This document shows positions 1 through 11,636 of a DNA stretch of 64,000 nt, piece after piece. The notes under the pieces were generated by a model. It was not told the DNA's origin and searched no databases. It saw only the letters and a program-made list of their open reading frames with translations. The stretch lies in the NCBI GenBank assembly GCA_963693315.1, contig OY856187.1, positions 387,547,685 to 387,611,684 of the forward strand. Reading direction: 5' to 3'. The stretch's first letter is position 1. Every line of letters begins with the position of its first letter. The position numbers were made by a program, and so were the translations under genes. The stretch is from Diogma glabrata. Its lineage: Eukaryota; Arthropoda; Insecta; Diptera; Cylindrotomidae.

Positions 1-1510
1 GGACAGTAATTCCACGTATATACAAACCGAACTTCAGACTAACTTTTCATTCAATTTTCTATATTATTTATAGGAAATTGTGAATGAAAAATTGACCAAT
101 CACAAAATAGTGATTTTTTTTTTCTATTTTATGAATGAATAGAAACAGTGAGAACTAATTACTCAGCATTTAATATTTTTAATTGAAAATGTTATATATT
201 TTTTGTATACGTTATTTGAATCGTCGTTTCCGTTAATCGAATTTTTATTTAATTGTTTAATATGTTTGGATTATCATAATTGGTTTTAGGTTTATATTAT
301 AGGAATTTTTGTAAGTAAGACATTTTTTGAACGGAAAGTTTTTTGATAGTTTTTCCATATATTGTATGTTTGGATTATTTTATTTGGGATTTGGTTTTAG
401 AGAAAATCGCTGAGAATGGAATTTTGGTGAATAGAAAAATTATTGGATAATTGAATTAATATTTATATTAATTAAAACATGTTTTAACATGTTTGTTTGG
501 TGAAAATTGCTTAGCTTAGGCGTTTTGAATTTTATTGTATATTCAAGAAATGTTCATTAATTTCATAAGATGATGAAATTAATTTGTAGGAATAGGCTTA
601 TAGAAATGTTTGGTTAAACAATATGTTGTAATGTTTGGGAATGGTTGTTACATCTTATGATGAAATAGGGTTTTGGGTTATAAATGGGTTGTAATATCAT
701 TGGTTTGGTTATAATATCTTTTATTCGTTTTGTTTGTACTAAACCTTATGTGGCTTTTGAGATTCTTTATAGAGGTTCATGTATATTCCGGTTTAGGAAT
801 ACTACATAAGGTCATTTTCTATTTTGTTGAATGAAACTTGTAACATTGTTGTAAGAAAACAAAAAATTACAATTTCAGAATGAAGCTTTGCCTAAAAATT
901 CTTATCTGTCCTTAAAGCAAATATTATTATTTACTCAAAATATTGAAGACAAAATATGGATGTCTGAAGCCTCGAAACTCTGAAGTATCAAAACTTTGTT
1001 CTATGTTAGTGCTTCTAGAGAAAGTTCTAGAGAAAAAAATTTTAGAGTTTTGTTGTTTTGTGCCTATATGATTGACGTCAAGGTCACTGTAAATTGTGTT
1101 GTGTGCTCCATACTAAAGCACGTAATTTTCAAAATAGTTTAATGTAATGTCATCTACAGGCAAGTTTGAAATAACTGCGCCATTCAAGCTCAGTCCAAAT
1201 GGAGATTATTTGATTTATATTGCCACATCTTCCAAGTAGCAAAATCTACATCTGTTAGCTGTAGATGGCAATTTGACTAAGCTCTTTGTCAATCCAAAAC
1301 ACAGGACTAATGAATTTTTTATTAACACTTTTTGCTAGACTGTTTACTACTGTATTTTTTTTTTTGTTTGTATTTTTTTTTTTATTTATTTGTTTTCCAA
1401 AAATTAAATTCATATGGAAAACCATTAATTTTTATATTTCAAATACATAAAATAATAGAATACCTTAACTAAATTTTAAGATTTAAATTTTCAGTAATTA
1501 TATATAATTA
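1..1510. other. AT-rich sequence, no gene recognised
   Basis: No open reading frame of useful length and no recognisable repeat family is visible. T-rich low-complexity tracts lie near 1355-1400. This is probably intergenic or old repeat sequence beyond the 3' end of the neighbouring LINE. Confidence 0.5.
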
Positions 1511-1689
1511 AATTGTTATTATTATTACCAATACGTAAATATTTAAATTATTATTGTTATTTTATTTATTAATTATTTTATTTTTATTCATTTATATGTT
1601 TAATTTATCTTTTTGAATTTTTCGTTATTATTAATCTGTTTTAAATTACATTTCTTTGTCTTCTTTAATTTTATAAATATGTAGAGGGA

Positions 1690-1736
1690 TTCGAATCCAT
1701 CACTATGATTGAAAAAACCTTCCGGACAAGTGAATT
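1690..1736 (-). other. tRNA-like T-arm sequence in LINE 3' UTR
   Basis: Read on the - strand, this stretch contains a B-box-like GGATTCGAATCC palindrome after a short stem-like segment. No full cloverleaf can be drawn, so it is not called as a tRNA gene. It lies between the ORF2 stop and the microsatellite tail and is probably part of the element's 3' UTR. Confidence 0.3.
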
Positions 1737-1766
1737 AAAATATTATTAAAAATTCCATTGTAAATA

Positions 1767-4652
1767 TTAATGGACTACGTCGTATTGTTCACAAAACTCT
1801 CTATACAAACTAAGTCTAACATCTTTCTTGAACGCATTAATTGTCATTGTTTTCTGTTCCACTGAAAGATTATTATAGAGTTTTATACCTCTGTAGAATG
1901 GACTATTCATGGCCGTATTAGTTGAAAATTTTGGTAGGCGGTAGTTTAGTGCTGTTCGGCTATTTCTATTAGTGACTGTTAGATTAATTATAAGAAAATT
2001 ATTAACTATCGTAAAATTGTTAGCAATTTTATACATCAGAAACATGTATTCATAGTCTATTAATTTCCCGAAAGGCAGTATAGTAGGAGAATACAAGAGT
2101 TTGGTTGGAAATCTTGATGAGAGTGCTAGAATGGCCTTAAGAGCTTTATTTTGCATTATTTGGATACTTTTGATTTCGGTTTGAGTTGTTGCACCCCAAA
2201 TTGGTAGCAGATACAATAAATGCGATTGAATATACGAATAATATATATTATAAAGGATATCACGAGGAAGGTATTTTGAAATTCTTTTTAGCACACCAAT
2301 CATTGGTGCAATTTTTTGTTTTACTATCATTGCATGATATGACCAATTCAATCGTGATTGCATGTGTAAGCCCAAGTAACTCGTTGTATCTGATCGAAAA
2401 ATTTTTTTATTATTATAATCTATTTCATTGAATAAAGTAAAGTGATTAGTTGGGTTTTTTATGAAGAAATGTACAAAGACAGTTTTTTTAACGTTTATTC
2501 TAAGTTTATTTTTAAGCAGCCATTCGTCAATTGTAAGTAAATCTTGTTCCATTATTCTTTTTAATTCGTCATGATCATCACAACCATATACTATGACCAC
2601 ATCATCTGCAAATAATTGTATCTCTCCACATAAGTTTAGATTAAAAATGTCATTAATGTAAATTAAGAATAATATGGGACCTAGGATTGAACCTTGTGGT
2701 ACACCACAACTAATTTCAACCAGATTTGATCTTTTGTTATTCATTATGACATATTGTTGTCTTTTTGTAAGATAGCTTTTTAGAAGTTCAAGTGCTTTAT
2801 CTGATAAACCAATTTGTTTTAGTTTTTCTAGCAATATTTTGTGATTTACACAATCAAAAGCCTTCATGAAGTCGATAAATAAGCAGGCTGTTTTTTTACG
2901 TTTTTCTAGGTTTTTGTAAATGCCTTCGGTTAAGTTTAAAGCAGCTGATGTTGTATTGCATTTTTTTTTGAATCCAAATTGATTCTTGTTGATGGTATAA
3001 TTTTCTTCTAGAAATCTAGTTAGTCTAGTTTGTATTGATCGCTCATAGACTTTCGAAATTACGGGAAGGATTGAAATTGGTCTATAGTTTGACATTTCTA
3101 GACGATCTCCAGATTTGAAAATAGGAGTAACCCTGGCCATTTTTAAGTAATCAGGAAAACAGCCTGATTGAAATGATTGATTGATTCCTAGACTTAACGA
3201 TTTGATAAAATTTGGTGCTTTTGCAAGTGTTTTGAGTAGTCGGGGTGATATATGGTCGTAGCCTTTAGCAGCACTTAAATTAAGATTTTCAATAATTTGT
3301 CTGATTTCATTTTCAGTAGTTGGCTCGAAAATATCTAGATTAGCAGAGATTTGTGGTGAAACACAATTATCTTCTGGTGCATGCATGTTCTCTGTCAGTT
3401 TATTACCTACGCTACTAAAATATTGATTAAATTGATTAGCAACCTCTTTCTGATCCTTCACTATTGTTCCATCAATTTTAAGATTGATATTTTCATTTGC
3501 ATTAGATTTTTTTTTATTATATAATACCCAGTGAACAAAGTCCCATAATTTATGTGGACTTGATATCACTTCACTAATATTATTAGTATAATATTGAGAT
3601 TTTGACAAATAAATTGCTTGGCGAGTTTCATATCGAGATTTTTTGAATGATTCTTCGAATGATTTATTATTAGGATATTTTTTAAAAAGTTTATAACATT
3701 TATCGCGTTTTGATGTTATTTGTTTCAGCTCATCAGTGAACCAAGGTTTTTTGAATGAGGTTGGAACTTTAACAAGTTTCTGTGTTATATTTAAATTTAT
3801 TTTTTCACATAATTGTTGATAAAATTCCTCAAAACTAACTTGCGAGAAGTCTTGACTTTGAATAAATTCGGAAATATTGTTATAATTTATGGTTGTGATT
3901 ATTTGAGGTTCGGGCTTTGGATTTTTTATTTGAATAGAGGTGAGAATGTATTTATGGTCACTGAGATAAATATCTCCATATGCAATGGCAGTTCGATAAT
4001 TTTTCGAAAAAAGTATGTGATCTATTATCGTTCCAATTGAATTCGATCTACGAGTTATGAAGTCTGGATGTATTTTATTTATTATTGAAACGCAATTTGT
4101 ACTTAGTACACATTTATAGTTAATAACATTTGGGTCTGAATTGTTTAATAGGTTTATATTAAAATCACCAAATATTAGTAAATCTTGGTATTTTTCAAGT
4201 ACTGTATTTAAAAAGTCCAAAAATTCATTAATATTAGTGTGAGGAGGTCGGTATACTGCCATTATTTTTACTTTAAGTTTTTCGGAAGTTATTACGATTA
4301 TTTCATTTTCACAAATAATGTATTTTTTTAATAATGAGAAGTTTAGATCGATCTTTGCAAAAATTGTAATACCTCCGCCAGTTCTTGTATCTCTTATTTG
4401 ATGAAAAACTGTAAAATTTTGTAAGTTCATATACTTTTCCTCACCTGCGTTCAAGAAAGTTTCAGTTAGTATTATTATTCCAACATTAGCATCTAACTGA
4501 TGCAAAAAATGTTCTAGTTTTTCCAGCTTATTTTTTAATCTATTTATGTTAAGATAGAGTATATTTAAATTAAGTGTTCTATGAAAACATATTGATTTTT
4601 TTAAATCACTTAAATCCAAAAAATATTCACAATCACAAGGACAAGAATTCAT
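1767..4652 (-). CDS. LINE ORF2: endonuclease-reverse transcriptase
   Basis: This 961-residue protein would nick the target DNA and copy the element RNA by target-primed reverse transcription. The N-terminal third is an apurinic-type endonuclease: the LNIN motif near residues 34-37, LTET with Glu64, YRPP at 134-137, GDFN at 162-165, DH at 211-212 and SDH at 231-233. The reverse transcriptase follows: the fingers motif NYRPIS near 522, IDFMKAFD at 593-600, GVPQGSILGP at 650-659 and FADD at 681-684, which supplies the catalytic aspartates. The usual FLDFxKAFD reads FIDFMKAFD here. There is no RNase H domain. The length and complete motif set are normal for CR1/Jockey ORF2, and there is no frameshift, so the enzyme may be functional. 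ORF1 lies about 290 bases upstream on the same strand. Confidence 0.93.
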   Translation of the reverse strand: MNSCPCDCEYFLDLSDLKKSICFHRTLNLNILYLNINRLKNKLEKLEHFLHQLDANVGIIILTETFLNAGEEKYMNLQNFTVFHQIRDTRTGGGITIFAKIDLNFSLLKKYIICENEIIVITSEKLKVKIMAVYRPPHTNINEFLDFLNTVLEKYQDLLIFGDFNINLLNNSDPNVINYKCVLSTNCVSIINKIHPDFITRRSNSIGTIIDHILFSKNYRTAIAYGDIYLSDHKYILTSIQIKNPKPEPQIITTINYNNISEFIQSQDFSQVSFEEFYQQLCEKINLNITQKLVKVPTSFKKPWFTDELKQITSKRDKCYKLFKKYPNNKSFEESFKKSRYETRQAIYLSKSQYYTNNISEVISSPHKLWDFVHWVLYNKKKSNANENINLKIDGTIVKDQKEVANQFNQYFSSVGNKLTENMHAPEDNCVSPQISANLDIFEPTTENEIRQIIENLNLSAAKGYDHISPRLLKTLAKAPNFIKSLSLGINQSFQSGCFPDYLKMARVTPIFKSGDRLEMSNYRPISILPVISKVYERSIQTRLTRFLEENYTINKNQFGFKKKCNTTSAALNLTEGIYKNLEKRKKTACLFIDFMKAFDCVNHKILLEKLKQIGLSDKALELLKSYLTKRQQYVIMNNKRSNLVEISCGVPQGSILGPILFLIYINDIFNLNLCGEIQLFADDVVIVYGCDDHDELKRIMEQDLLTIDEWLLKNKLRINVKKTVFVHFFIKNPTNHFTLFNEIDYNNKKIFRSDTTSYLGLHMQSRLNWSYHAMIVKQKIAPMIGVLKRISKYLPRDILYNIYYSYIQSHLLYLLPIWGATTQTEIKSIQIMQNKALKAILALSSRFPTKLLYSPTILPFGKLIDYEYMFLMYKIANNFTIVNNFLIINLTVTNRNSRTALNYRLPKFSTNTAMNSPFYRGIKLYNNLSVEQKTMTINAFKKDVRLSLYREFCEQYDVVH

Positions 4653-4942
4653 CTCACTAAAAAGAAAAAAAAATGGTTAGCAAACAACAATAATAAACAA
4701 TGTATTAATAAAACGAGATATAGCTCTATATGACGTATATTTAATACGGAATATGGAGATGAAGTATAAAAATGTTTTAAAAATTTCAATAAATTTAAAT
4801 TTCAATTTCAATATGAGAATGAAAAAAACGGGATAAATTGTATTTAGTATAAAAAAAAAGTTACGAAAAGTTCATGTTGCGAAGGCAGAAATCCAAATAT
4901 TATATGCATTGTCTTCGATAGTATAAATTTATTCTAGATTGA

Positions 4943-5809
4943 TTAATTTTTGATTTTTGATATATCATCTGATGATGTAATTACAACAGCTGTTTTATCG
5001 TTTTCGTTGATTCTAGCATATAAAGTCCCATGTCGATACCATGCATATGCAACTTTTTTATTTTTTTTTAATTCTTTCAGATCTTTCATGAGTTTTGCAT
5101 TATATGGAGTGAAACGCTCTTGGATGTAGATCTTTGATTCAGAAGGTGATATATTTGGATACAGTTGTCCAATGAAAAGTGGTCCTAGTTCTTTAACTTT
5201 GCTTAAAAATTGTTGCTTAATATCATATCTTGCAAACCTGGCGATTATGTAGAGATTCTTATTACTTGGATTGGATGCTGCAAAGACCGTTTTCTTGAAT
5301 GAAGATTCGATATTGCATAGACCAAAATTATAAATTTTATCTATTTTAGCCATAACATCTCTAGATGAAAATGTTAATGAAGATGGAAACCCACTTATAC
5401 TAATATCATTGGCCATTGCTTTTTGCCGAAAGTAATTTAGTTCGATTTTCATGTGTGATTGATCTTTGGTTAGTTGTTTTACATTTTCTTCAATTGAAAT
5501 AATTTTTTTTGTTGTGACTTCATTATCAGTTATGATTTTATTTACTGTTTCATTAATTTTGTTTATTTGTATTGAAAATGCACTAAGATTTGATACCAGG
5601 CCTGCCATTAGGTCTTTGTTAGACGGTTCTTCGATTTTAAGAAGATCTTCTAAGGTAGATACCTTAGAGGATGATGAGGAATCTGTACGAGTTTTCACCA
5701 TTTTATTATATTTAGTGCACTTTTTTATTTCACCAATCCAATAAAAAACAAAACTTAAGTTTATATATTTATAATTAGTTTGTTTTGATAAAAGAAAACA
5801 CAATTTCAA
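4943..5809 (-). CDS. LINE ORF1: coiled-coil, FP-like RNA-binding protein
   Basis: This is a 288-residue protein encoded upstream of the LINE ORF2 on the same strand. A likely start is the internal Met at about residue 37, ahead of a Ser-rich stretch; the first 36 residues may be 5' leader. Residues about 55-125 are rich in Asn, Lys, Ile and Glu heptads and look like a coiled coil. The C-terminal half (an aromatic/basic region, IYIQERFTP near residue 225, then a Lys-rich stretch and WYRHGTLYAR) resembles the baculovirus-FP-like domain found in ORF1 of many insect LINEs. The family role is nucleic-acid chaperone and particle formation with the element RNA. The frame is intact. The FP assignment comes from recalled family features and is not confirmed by alignment. 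Confidence 0.75.
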   Translation of the reverse strand: MKLCFLLSKQTNYKYINLSFVFYWIGEIKKCTKYNKMVKTRTDSSSSSKVSTLEDLLKIEEPSNKDLMAGLVSNLSAFSIQINKINETVNKIITDNEVTTKKIISIEENVKQLTKDQSHMKIELNYFRQKAMANDISISGFPSSLTFSSRDVMAKIDKIYNFGLCNIESSFKKTVFAASNPSNKNLYIIARFARYDIKQQFLSKVKELGPLFIGQLYPNISPSESKIYIQERFTPYNAKLMKDLKELKKNKKVAYAWYRHGTLYARINENDKTAVVITSSDDISKIKN

Positions 5810-6100
5810 TTATTTCGTATTAATTTGTTTTATAACAATAATCATCAACCACGTTGTCACAATTCACAGTGACAAAAGTAAAACAATTAGGTTGCAGAAT
5901 TGAACAAATATTTTTTTTCTTATTATTTTATTATAGTCTTTTTGAGTAATATTGATCACTAATTTATTAATAAGAATACCAAAAGCATTTAATAGGATAT
6001 AATACAACAATTAATTTATTTTATTTGTAAGACTTTATAGAGTTTTTTATTAAATTTATTTCACATCACAACATTTCGACTTTACTACTCAAACGCCATA

Positions 6101-6810
6101 TTGAAAATTCTAATGACGGCTTAGAATTAACTTGTATCTCTCTGATAGCGTTGATTTCAGTAACAAAAGTAAAACTTGACTATCAAGAAATACTTAGTTT
6201 CCAAATAATAATTAGTTAGACCCAACAACCTTGCAATAGTACCTCTGCACGCCATCCGCATACTATAAACTGGTTTTGTGTGGTGGTGAACGTAAAATTT
6301 TCTCAATGTCATTGTCAAGTTTGAGCATCGCTTCCATATCTGGCTGCGGGTACAATGGAAGAAGTAAGAGAAATATCTATTGTTCAACATCGAGATCAAG
6401 CCGTCATATATACCCTTGTGCTCAAGGTATGTTTTCTGTCCGCCATCACTCAATTTTGTCCGAATTTTCGTGACGAAACGGCTATTGAACCATCTATTGA
6501 ACACCATCCGTCCAAGAAAACCATTAAACATATTAAGAGAATGAAGCGCAAGTTTTAGGTAGATTTCTCAGAAAAATCTACCTATAATCTATCTACCTAT
6601 TTTAAGTTTTATTGGTTTTAATTTGTTGTGTTTATATGTCTCAAAAAAACCATACAAAAAAACCATGATACCATATGTGTCAAAAAAACATTTTCCTAAT
6701 TTTGAACGAAATTAATTACTACAGAGGGAAAGAATTAAAAACTACTCGATTTTCGAGTGAGACAACTTTTAATATCTTTAAAAAAAGTACAAAAAAATGT
6801 TAATAAAAAT
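6101..6810. other. Unassigned sequence with a 124-codon ORF (-)
   Basis: A 124-codon - strand ORF spans 6157-6531 and overlaps shorter + strand frames. None shows a motif I recognise, and composition gives no reason to prefer one. It could be the remains of a transposon gene. No product is proposed. Confidence 0.3.
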
Positions 6811-6917
6811 TAGCGGGATACCCGGGATCCCGGGATAAAATCCCGGGAAAACGGGATGAAAATTTACCCCCGGGATTCCGGAAAACGGGATCCCGGGATC
6901 CCGTTTGAGAAACCCTA
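6811..6917 (-). repeat. GC-rich CCCGGGAT cluster, probable hAT-type terminus
   Basis: In very AT-rich DNA, this 107-bp block consists of repeated CGGGATCCCGGG-like palindromic units. On the - strand it begins AGGGTTTCTCAAACGGG. I associate such starts, followed by reiterated subterminal GGGATCCCG units, with hAT superfamily ends that bind a BED-finger transposase. The opposite end and an 8-bp duplication were not found, so the element is partial or buried. Confidence 0.45.
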
Positions 6918-7572
6918 ATCGGCACAACAAGTAAAAAATATTAAATAAATTAACAAAATTTTTTTTATTATTACAAATTGGATCAGACCTTCAGAAAGGT
7001 ATATTTCAATTGAGTCAAATAATTAAATTACAAAAGTTTAAAAAGTAAAAATTTTGCAAACTAGTGTTGACACTTACGACACTTAGCGTTATGGCTCCAA
7101 TTATTTACCTCACTTTTAATAGGCGCGTGATAACAGCCAAACTATTCACCCACATTATTGGCGCGAATAGGCAGACTATTCTTTCTGCTAGTCAACTGGC
7201 TTGCAAGCTAAGTCGTCACGGCTTACAAACCTGACAACCTAATCATGACCAGCTAGTTTGACCAAAGCTCAATGAAATCCTTTTTAATCGATACTGGGCC
7301 GCAGTAGCAGACTTCTTACGACAGTGAAAGCAAAATTTTCAACTTATCTAATTTCTCACAAGTGAACAATAAAAAAACTAAAATTATGGTATACATGTTG
7401 CTAAGATTTAAATATTGCATTTAGAGAACTTGGTTCTGTCATATGACTCCTTATTCGCTTTTGTTGAAACCTCTTTTCAAGGCCCCACTTTAACTCACAA
7501 TTCAATCCCTTATCCCAACTGCTGTCAAAAATGTTTGGTATTTTAAGAGTTAACTTCTGCAAATAACCTAAT
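6918..7572. other. Unassigned intergenic or old repeat sequence
   Basis: Slightly less AT-rich than its surroundings between about 7080 and 7330, but with no long open frame and no motif I recognise. It borders the C-terminal end of the Penelope-like relic. Confidence 0.4.
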
Positions 7573-8580
7573 TCAACAAGTCAAACGCGGCGTTACACGT
7601 GTTAATGAAACAAGTGGTCCATATTTCTTTAGCAAACACCGTAGACTAAATCCGAACAAGCAGTTATTAATTTCACTGTTGTGTTCAATAAATCTTTTCG
7701 TGAAGGACCGCCCCGTCTGGCCTATATAAAATTTACTGCAGTCATCACAGGTAATTTTATAAACACCTGTGTCTAAGGTTTGGGTTTTTAGGTAATTTTC
7801 TATTTTATTTTTGTTTTTGTAAGTTGCAATATATTCATATTTATTTAAAGTTTTTTGCATTATTTTGAATGTTGTTTTATTATATGTAATGCCTATGTAT
7901 TTTTTGCCGGCTAAGTTTTCTTCATTCTTCAATGTTGTTAGGGTTTGCAAATTTTTCTTGTTTTTATGTTTTCTATTTACTGTGTCAATTATTTCGTTGT
8001 TATATCCGTTTTTACTGGCTATGTATTTTATGTTATTTAATTCGTCTTTATAATTTTCTGCCTTCATTGGTATATTGTTCAATCTATTGATCATGTGGTT
8101 GTATGCAGTTAGTTTATGTTGGTATGGATGACGTGATTTAATATTTATTGTTTGATCCGTTTGGGTTGGTTTTCGGAATATTTTGAATGTGTGTTTTGAA
8201 TCTACATTTTTGATTGATAAATCCAAAAAATTTATTGTGTTATTTTCTTCATTTTCTAACGTGAGTTTAATGGAAGGTTCTATGCTGTTTATGTATTGGT
8301 ATAATATATTAAGCTGTCAATTCGTTCCTTTAAATAATAAAATTATATCATCAACGTAGCGATACCAATAAATGAATTTTTCTTGCTGTGGATTTATGTT
8401 ATTATGTATATATTTTGTTTAAAAATCGTAGAGATTTGTTTCGGCTAAAGTTCCAAATAGTGGGCTCCACATAGGGAATCATTCTCTTTGTTGATAATAC
8501 TCATTGTTATGTGTGAAATAGTTTTGTTTTGTTATTTTGGTTATTATATTTATTATTTCTTGTATGAATAATATGGAAAA
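7573..8580 (-). pseudogene. Penelope-like element, RT plus GIY-YIG endonuclease, decayed
   Basis: On the - strand, the stretch from about 8580 downwards encodes the second half of a Penelope-like reverse transcriptase: a PMWSPLFGTLAE segment (family PMGSPLSP) near 8460, then WYRYVDDI with the catalytic YVDD near 8360. The open part, 7573-8226 (217 codons), continues through the thumb/linker to a C-terminal GIY-YIG nuclease: GVYKITC at residues 154-160, a CxxC zinc pair, YIGQTGR at 167-173 and Glu181. Three premature stops interrupt the frame upstream of 8226 (near 8330, 8410 and 8475), and the last residues are out of register. Penelope elements use RT and this nuclease together for retrotransposition. 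The copy is 5'-truncated and inactive. Confidence 0.85.
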
Positions 8581-10734
8581 CCATAATAACACATATTTAA
8601 AAAAGCAAAATCTGCTTTTTCATTCTTTCTTTTATATCGTTCCATCTTCGATAGCACTAGGAGGGAAGTATTGTGGCGAAAACTCCCTTTATGTAAAAAA
8701 TACATTATCGATAACAATGAACAAACCACAATATAAAAAAATTCTTATATTCAGAAACTACCAACACTATTAATTGTCATATTACTATTAAATATCATAC
8801 GAGACAAATTCTAAATGGTGATTGATTAATTTTAAACATAAAAAAACAAGGAAATATATTTCTTAATATTTCGAATAAGCTTTTTCACATTGCTTTTTTA
8901 CATGCACTCAAAAGGATTTCATTTTTATTTGGAACCATTATTTCAACTGAACATCTATAAACCTTCAATAGACTCATTCGAAATCTGTATCATTGAAAAG
9001 GATTATTCAAACTTAATGTGATTGATGTTTTTTGATCTTAGGGTTTTTCACCTTATGAAAGCTTTAATTAAACCGTGTTTGAAAATTTGACTTTTTAATT
9101 CTAAACTATATTAGATGAGTTTTTTTCACTTTTACGGAAACAGGCTGCGCGCTATATAAATAGGTTGAAATGTAGTAATTCTGTACATTGGCGAGTTATT
9201 AGATTCGTTGGCAAATCCAAATCTTACTAAAGAGTTTAATCCCTTCCCACTTTATACAAGAAATTTAGTGATTTGAAAATTTTCTAAAAATACATTCTAA
9301 ATAAAAGAGCTTCCGCAGAGATACATTTTACCTGAGTCTGTCAGTACCTATAGAACCACACCAGATCAATTATAGCGGTTTATTCTTTAACGGTTCAAAT
9401 AACAAAGTGTTGAACTGCTGCCGTTCAGCGTGCTTTTTGAACAGGGCTCTCATCTTTAAAATACCATGCTTGCATTTGAGTTTTCCTGGAAACATTATTC
9501 AACTTTTAAATGGGTTGTATTGTTGTATGGGAACTGAAACGAAATGGCGTTGCATAAAATGGTGGCATAAATTGATAGACTTACATTTACAGGAGCATAC
9601 AAGGCGTCTTTAACAAAGTTCGCTTTCATCCCACCATTAAAATGGTCACGAAAAATTAAATGAAATCAAATGAATAAATATAAACACAAGTTTTCTTTAT
9701 CTTCAGAAACTTGCTTTGAAAAACTATAGGACAAAGGTTCTAAATGGGAAAACCCTAAAATGTTGCTTTATATTTGCACCAAAGCATTATACAACCAATT
9801 CTAAGATATGTAGCTTCAGTTTAGTAGCATAAACTCGTCAAACATCTGCTTAAGTTATGTTTACGAAAATTCAACGGCTTGTGTAATAAGTCTATTCAAA
9901 AGCACTCCAACGTCAACAATAAATTCTTCAATAGCTTAAAAACGGTAGTCTCACTGGACACCTTAAAATTCTTGCCGAATTAGAAGAATGGGTACTGTAT
10001 TTCGGATTGTATGCCACAAATAAAAGATTAAGAGTGACGCTTTGATGTAAAGATTAACCAGAGACCATATGAAAAGCTACGGTTACTGTCTCATAATGGT
10101 AGCATCTAATACGGAGATTATTTTTAAACCAATGTGAGCTCAGGAGCAGGAGTGTTTGGTTCTAGATCATAACTTGCTCTTCGGTTTTCGATAGTTTGCG
10201 AGTGTGAACATCGTTTACTTGTTTGATAAGAAATAAATTTAGACCAATCATGAGGCTGGTGTCCATTTTTTTCCATACAAGGATAGGTTCACGTGCACTT
10301 GTGGAATTTGTTGATATAGAGTCACTCCTACCTTTAAGTGAATGAGCTGCATGCAGATACTCGAATGATTGTTTCTGTTTTCTTATATGTTTATATGTCC
10401 AGTTTTAGTTTTCTTCGAAATTTAGTGCATGGACTTGACCCACAATGTCTGTTACGATGTCAGCACGTTCATATCATCTTACGTCCAGTGAGTGCCTTTT
10501 CAACGAGTTTTCGAAGGAGGTCAGGATTGATAGAAAGATCGTGTGGGCCGGTTAGGTAATCGTCCATTTAGAAAAGCTCCATCCCAGCCTCTTCCACTAG
10601 ATCCTGTACTATTTGCTCTGGATGCCCAAACAGCATTTCAATCTTTCAATCACATGTGGAATTTTTTCATTAACCTTCACAAAAAAATTTCTTTCGCACA
10701 TAATTTTAGATGAAAATAAAATAAAATTCGTCAA
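8581..10734. other. Unassigned 2.1-kb stretch
   Basis: Only short ORFs (under 80 codons) occur, on both strands. On the - strand at about 10420-10610 a run of codons broken by stops might be an old coding exon or retroelement, but I cannot name it. No RNA gene or inverted-repeat element was recognised. Confidence 0.35.
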
Positions 10735-10950
10735 TTTATTATTACGAAAATCATATAATCTAATAAAAAGTTAAATGGAACCACTAACCAGTCATTTTAG
10801 AAAATGTTAAACTACTTTTTCACTCTCCATTTTTTTATTCTTTGTTTATTAGTCTTGTCATTAAATAAATTTCGTTTCGCTTCGTTTTCTATTATTCATG
10901 ATATATGCGGCTAACGTTTGTGTGCACATATGTGCTAAGGCATTTTGCGA
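10735..10950 (+). repeat. Host repeat, uninterrupted copy
   Basis: About 215 bp that recurs in direct orientation at 16640-16829, with the remainder at 17097-17120. The two copies share long identical blocks, including the GGAACCA, TTTTTCACTCTCC and GCTTCGTTTT stretches. This copy runs uninterrupted from GCACATAT into GTGCTAAGG, whereas the other is split there by a small transposon. Confidence 0.75.
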
Positions 10951-11050
10951 CATGTGCACGGTATGATGCACATCATGTGCATGACATATATTATGCACAA
11001 TTATGTGCACGATCGATTTTGTGACATGCCCAATCCATGCACATTTCACG
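10906..11050. repeat. Cluster of TGTGCAC/ATGCACAT palindromic motifs
   Basis: Within about 145 bp there are at least seven TGTGCA or TGCACA hexamers, most arranged as near-palindromes (TGTGCACA, ATGTGCAT, TGTGCACG). The density is far above expectation for AT-rich DNA. No ORF explains it. It may be a protein-binding array at the end of an old element. Confidence 0.5.
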
Positions 11051-11636
11051 CAATTTTTTAAGAATTGTTTTTCGGGTATGGTAACTGAAATATGTTAGAT
11101 CAGTAAAGCAAGGACTGAATATGGTACCTTAAATGATTCTGCTTCAAATGGAGCGTTATTGCTCTATGATGAACCTGCTAGTGTGTCAACTGGGTTTCAT
11201 AACGATGATGACACAGCCGTAACTGGTAAGGTGGAATTGTAGATTGTTTCTTCATATTAGAGTGCTTGAGAGGAGACGGCGTTGGTAATTGCACTCGATG
11301 AAGGATAGTGCAAAGAGGCACTATCTGCCCTATCGATTTATTCACTGACTCAGAAATATCCAGAGTCTCAGCCGATGATAAATGGTGACCCAATGTAGCA
11401 CCAGCGTCATGTAAATCCTGTAAGTTCAAAGTATTTAACGATCAATGCGAAATTAATCAAAAATGTGATTTGACGCTTCCTAAGTGTCCTTTAGATGAGA
11501 TACTCTCAACTGGTTTCAGCGTAGCTAATACCATTTCCATTATTGTGTTAGCTGCTGATAGTACTTTTGAGTTAACTTATTCACTGTACTTTTTTTCACA
11601 AATCCACTAAACACTTGATATTTCCTCCGTTACGTT

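Larger units (their letters stand above)
1515..6100 (-). mobile_element. CR1/Jockey-type non-LTR retrotransposon, both ORFs open
   Basis: This - strand element has ORF1 (4943-5809) followed by ORF2 (1767-4652), then an AT-rich 3' UTR that ends in a short AAT-type microsatellite near 1515-1580. Both boundaries are inferred; I could not find a target duplication. The gene order, the short simple-repeat tail, the FP-like ORF1 and the apurinic-endonuclease plus RT ORF2 fit the CR1/Jockey group of LINEs. Neither ORF has an internal stop, so this is one of the youngest insertions in the window. Confidence 0.8.

Noticed and set aside
1690..1736. tRNA gene call
   Set aside because: Only a T-arm-like palindrome is present; no acceptor or anticodon stem can be completed.
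9407..9613. 68-codon + strand ORF with several Cys
   Set aside because: No motif, no splice context, length expected by chance.
11178..11429. 83-codon - strand ORF
   Set aside because: No recognisable domain; it sits between repeat copies and the LTR and cannot be supported.
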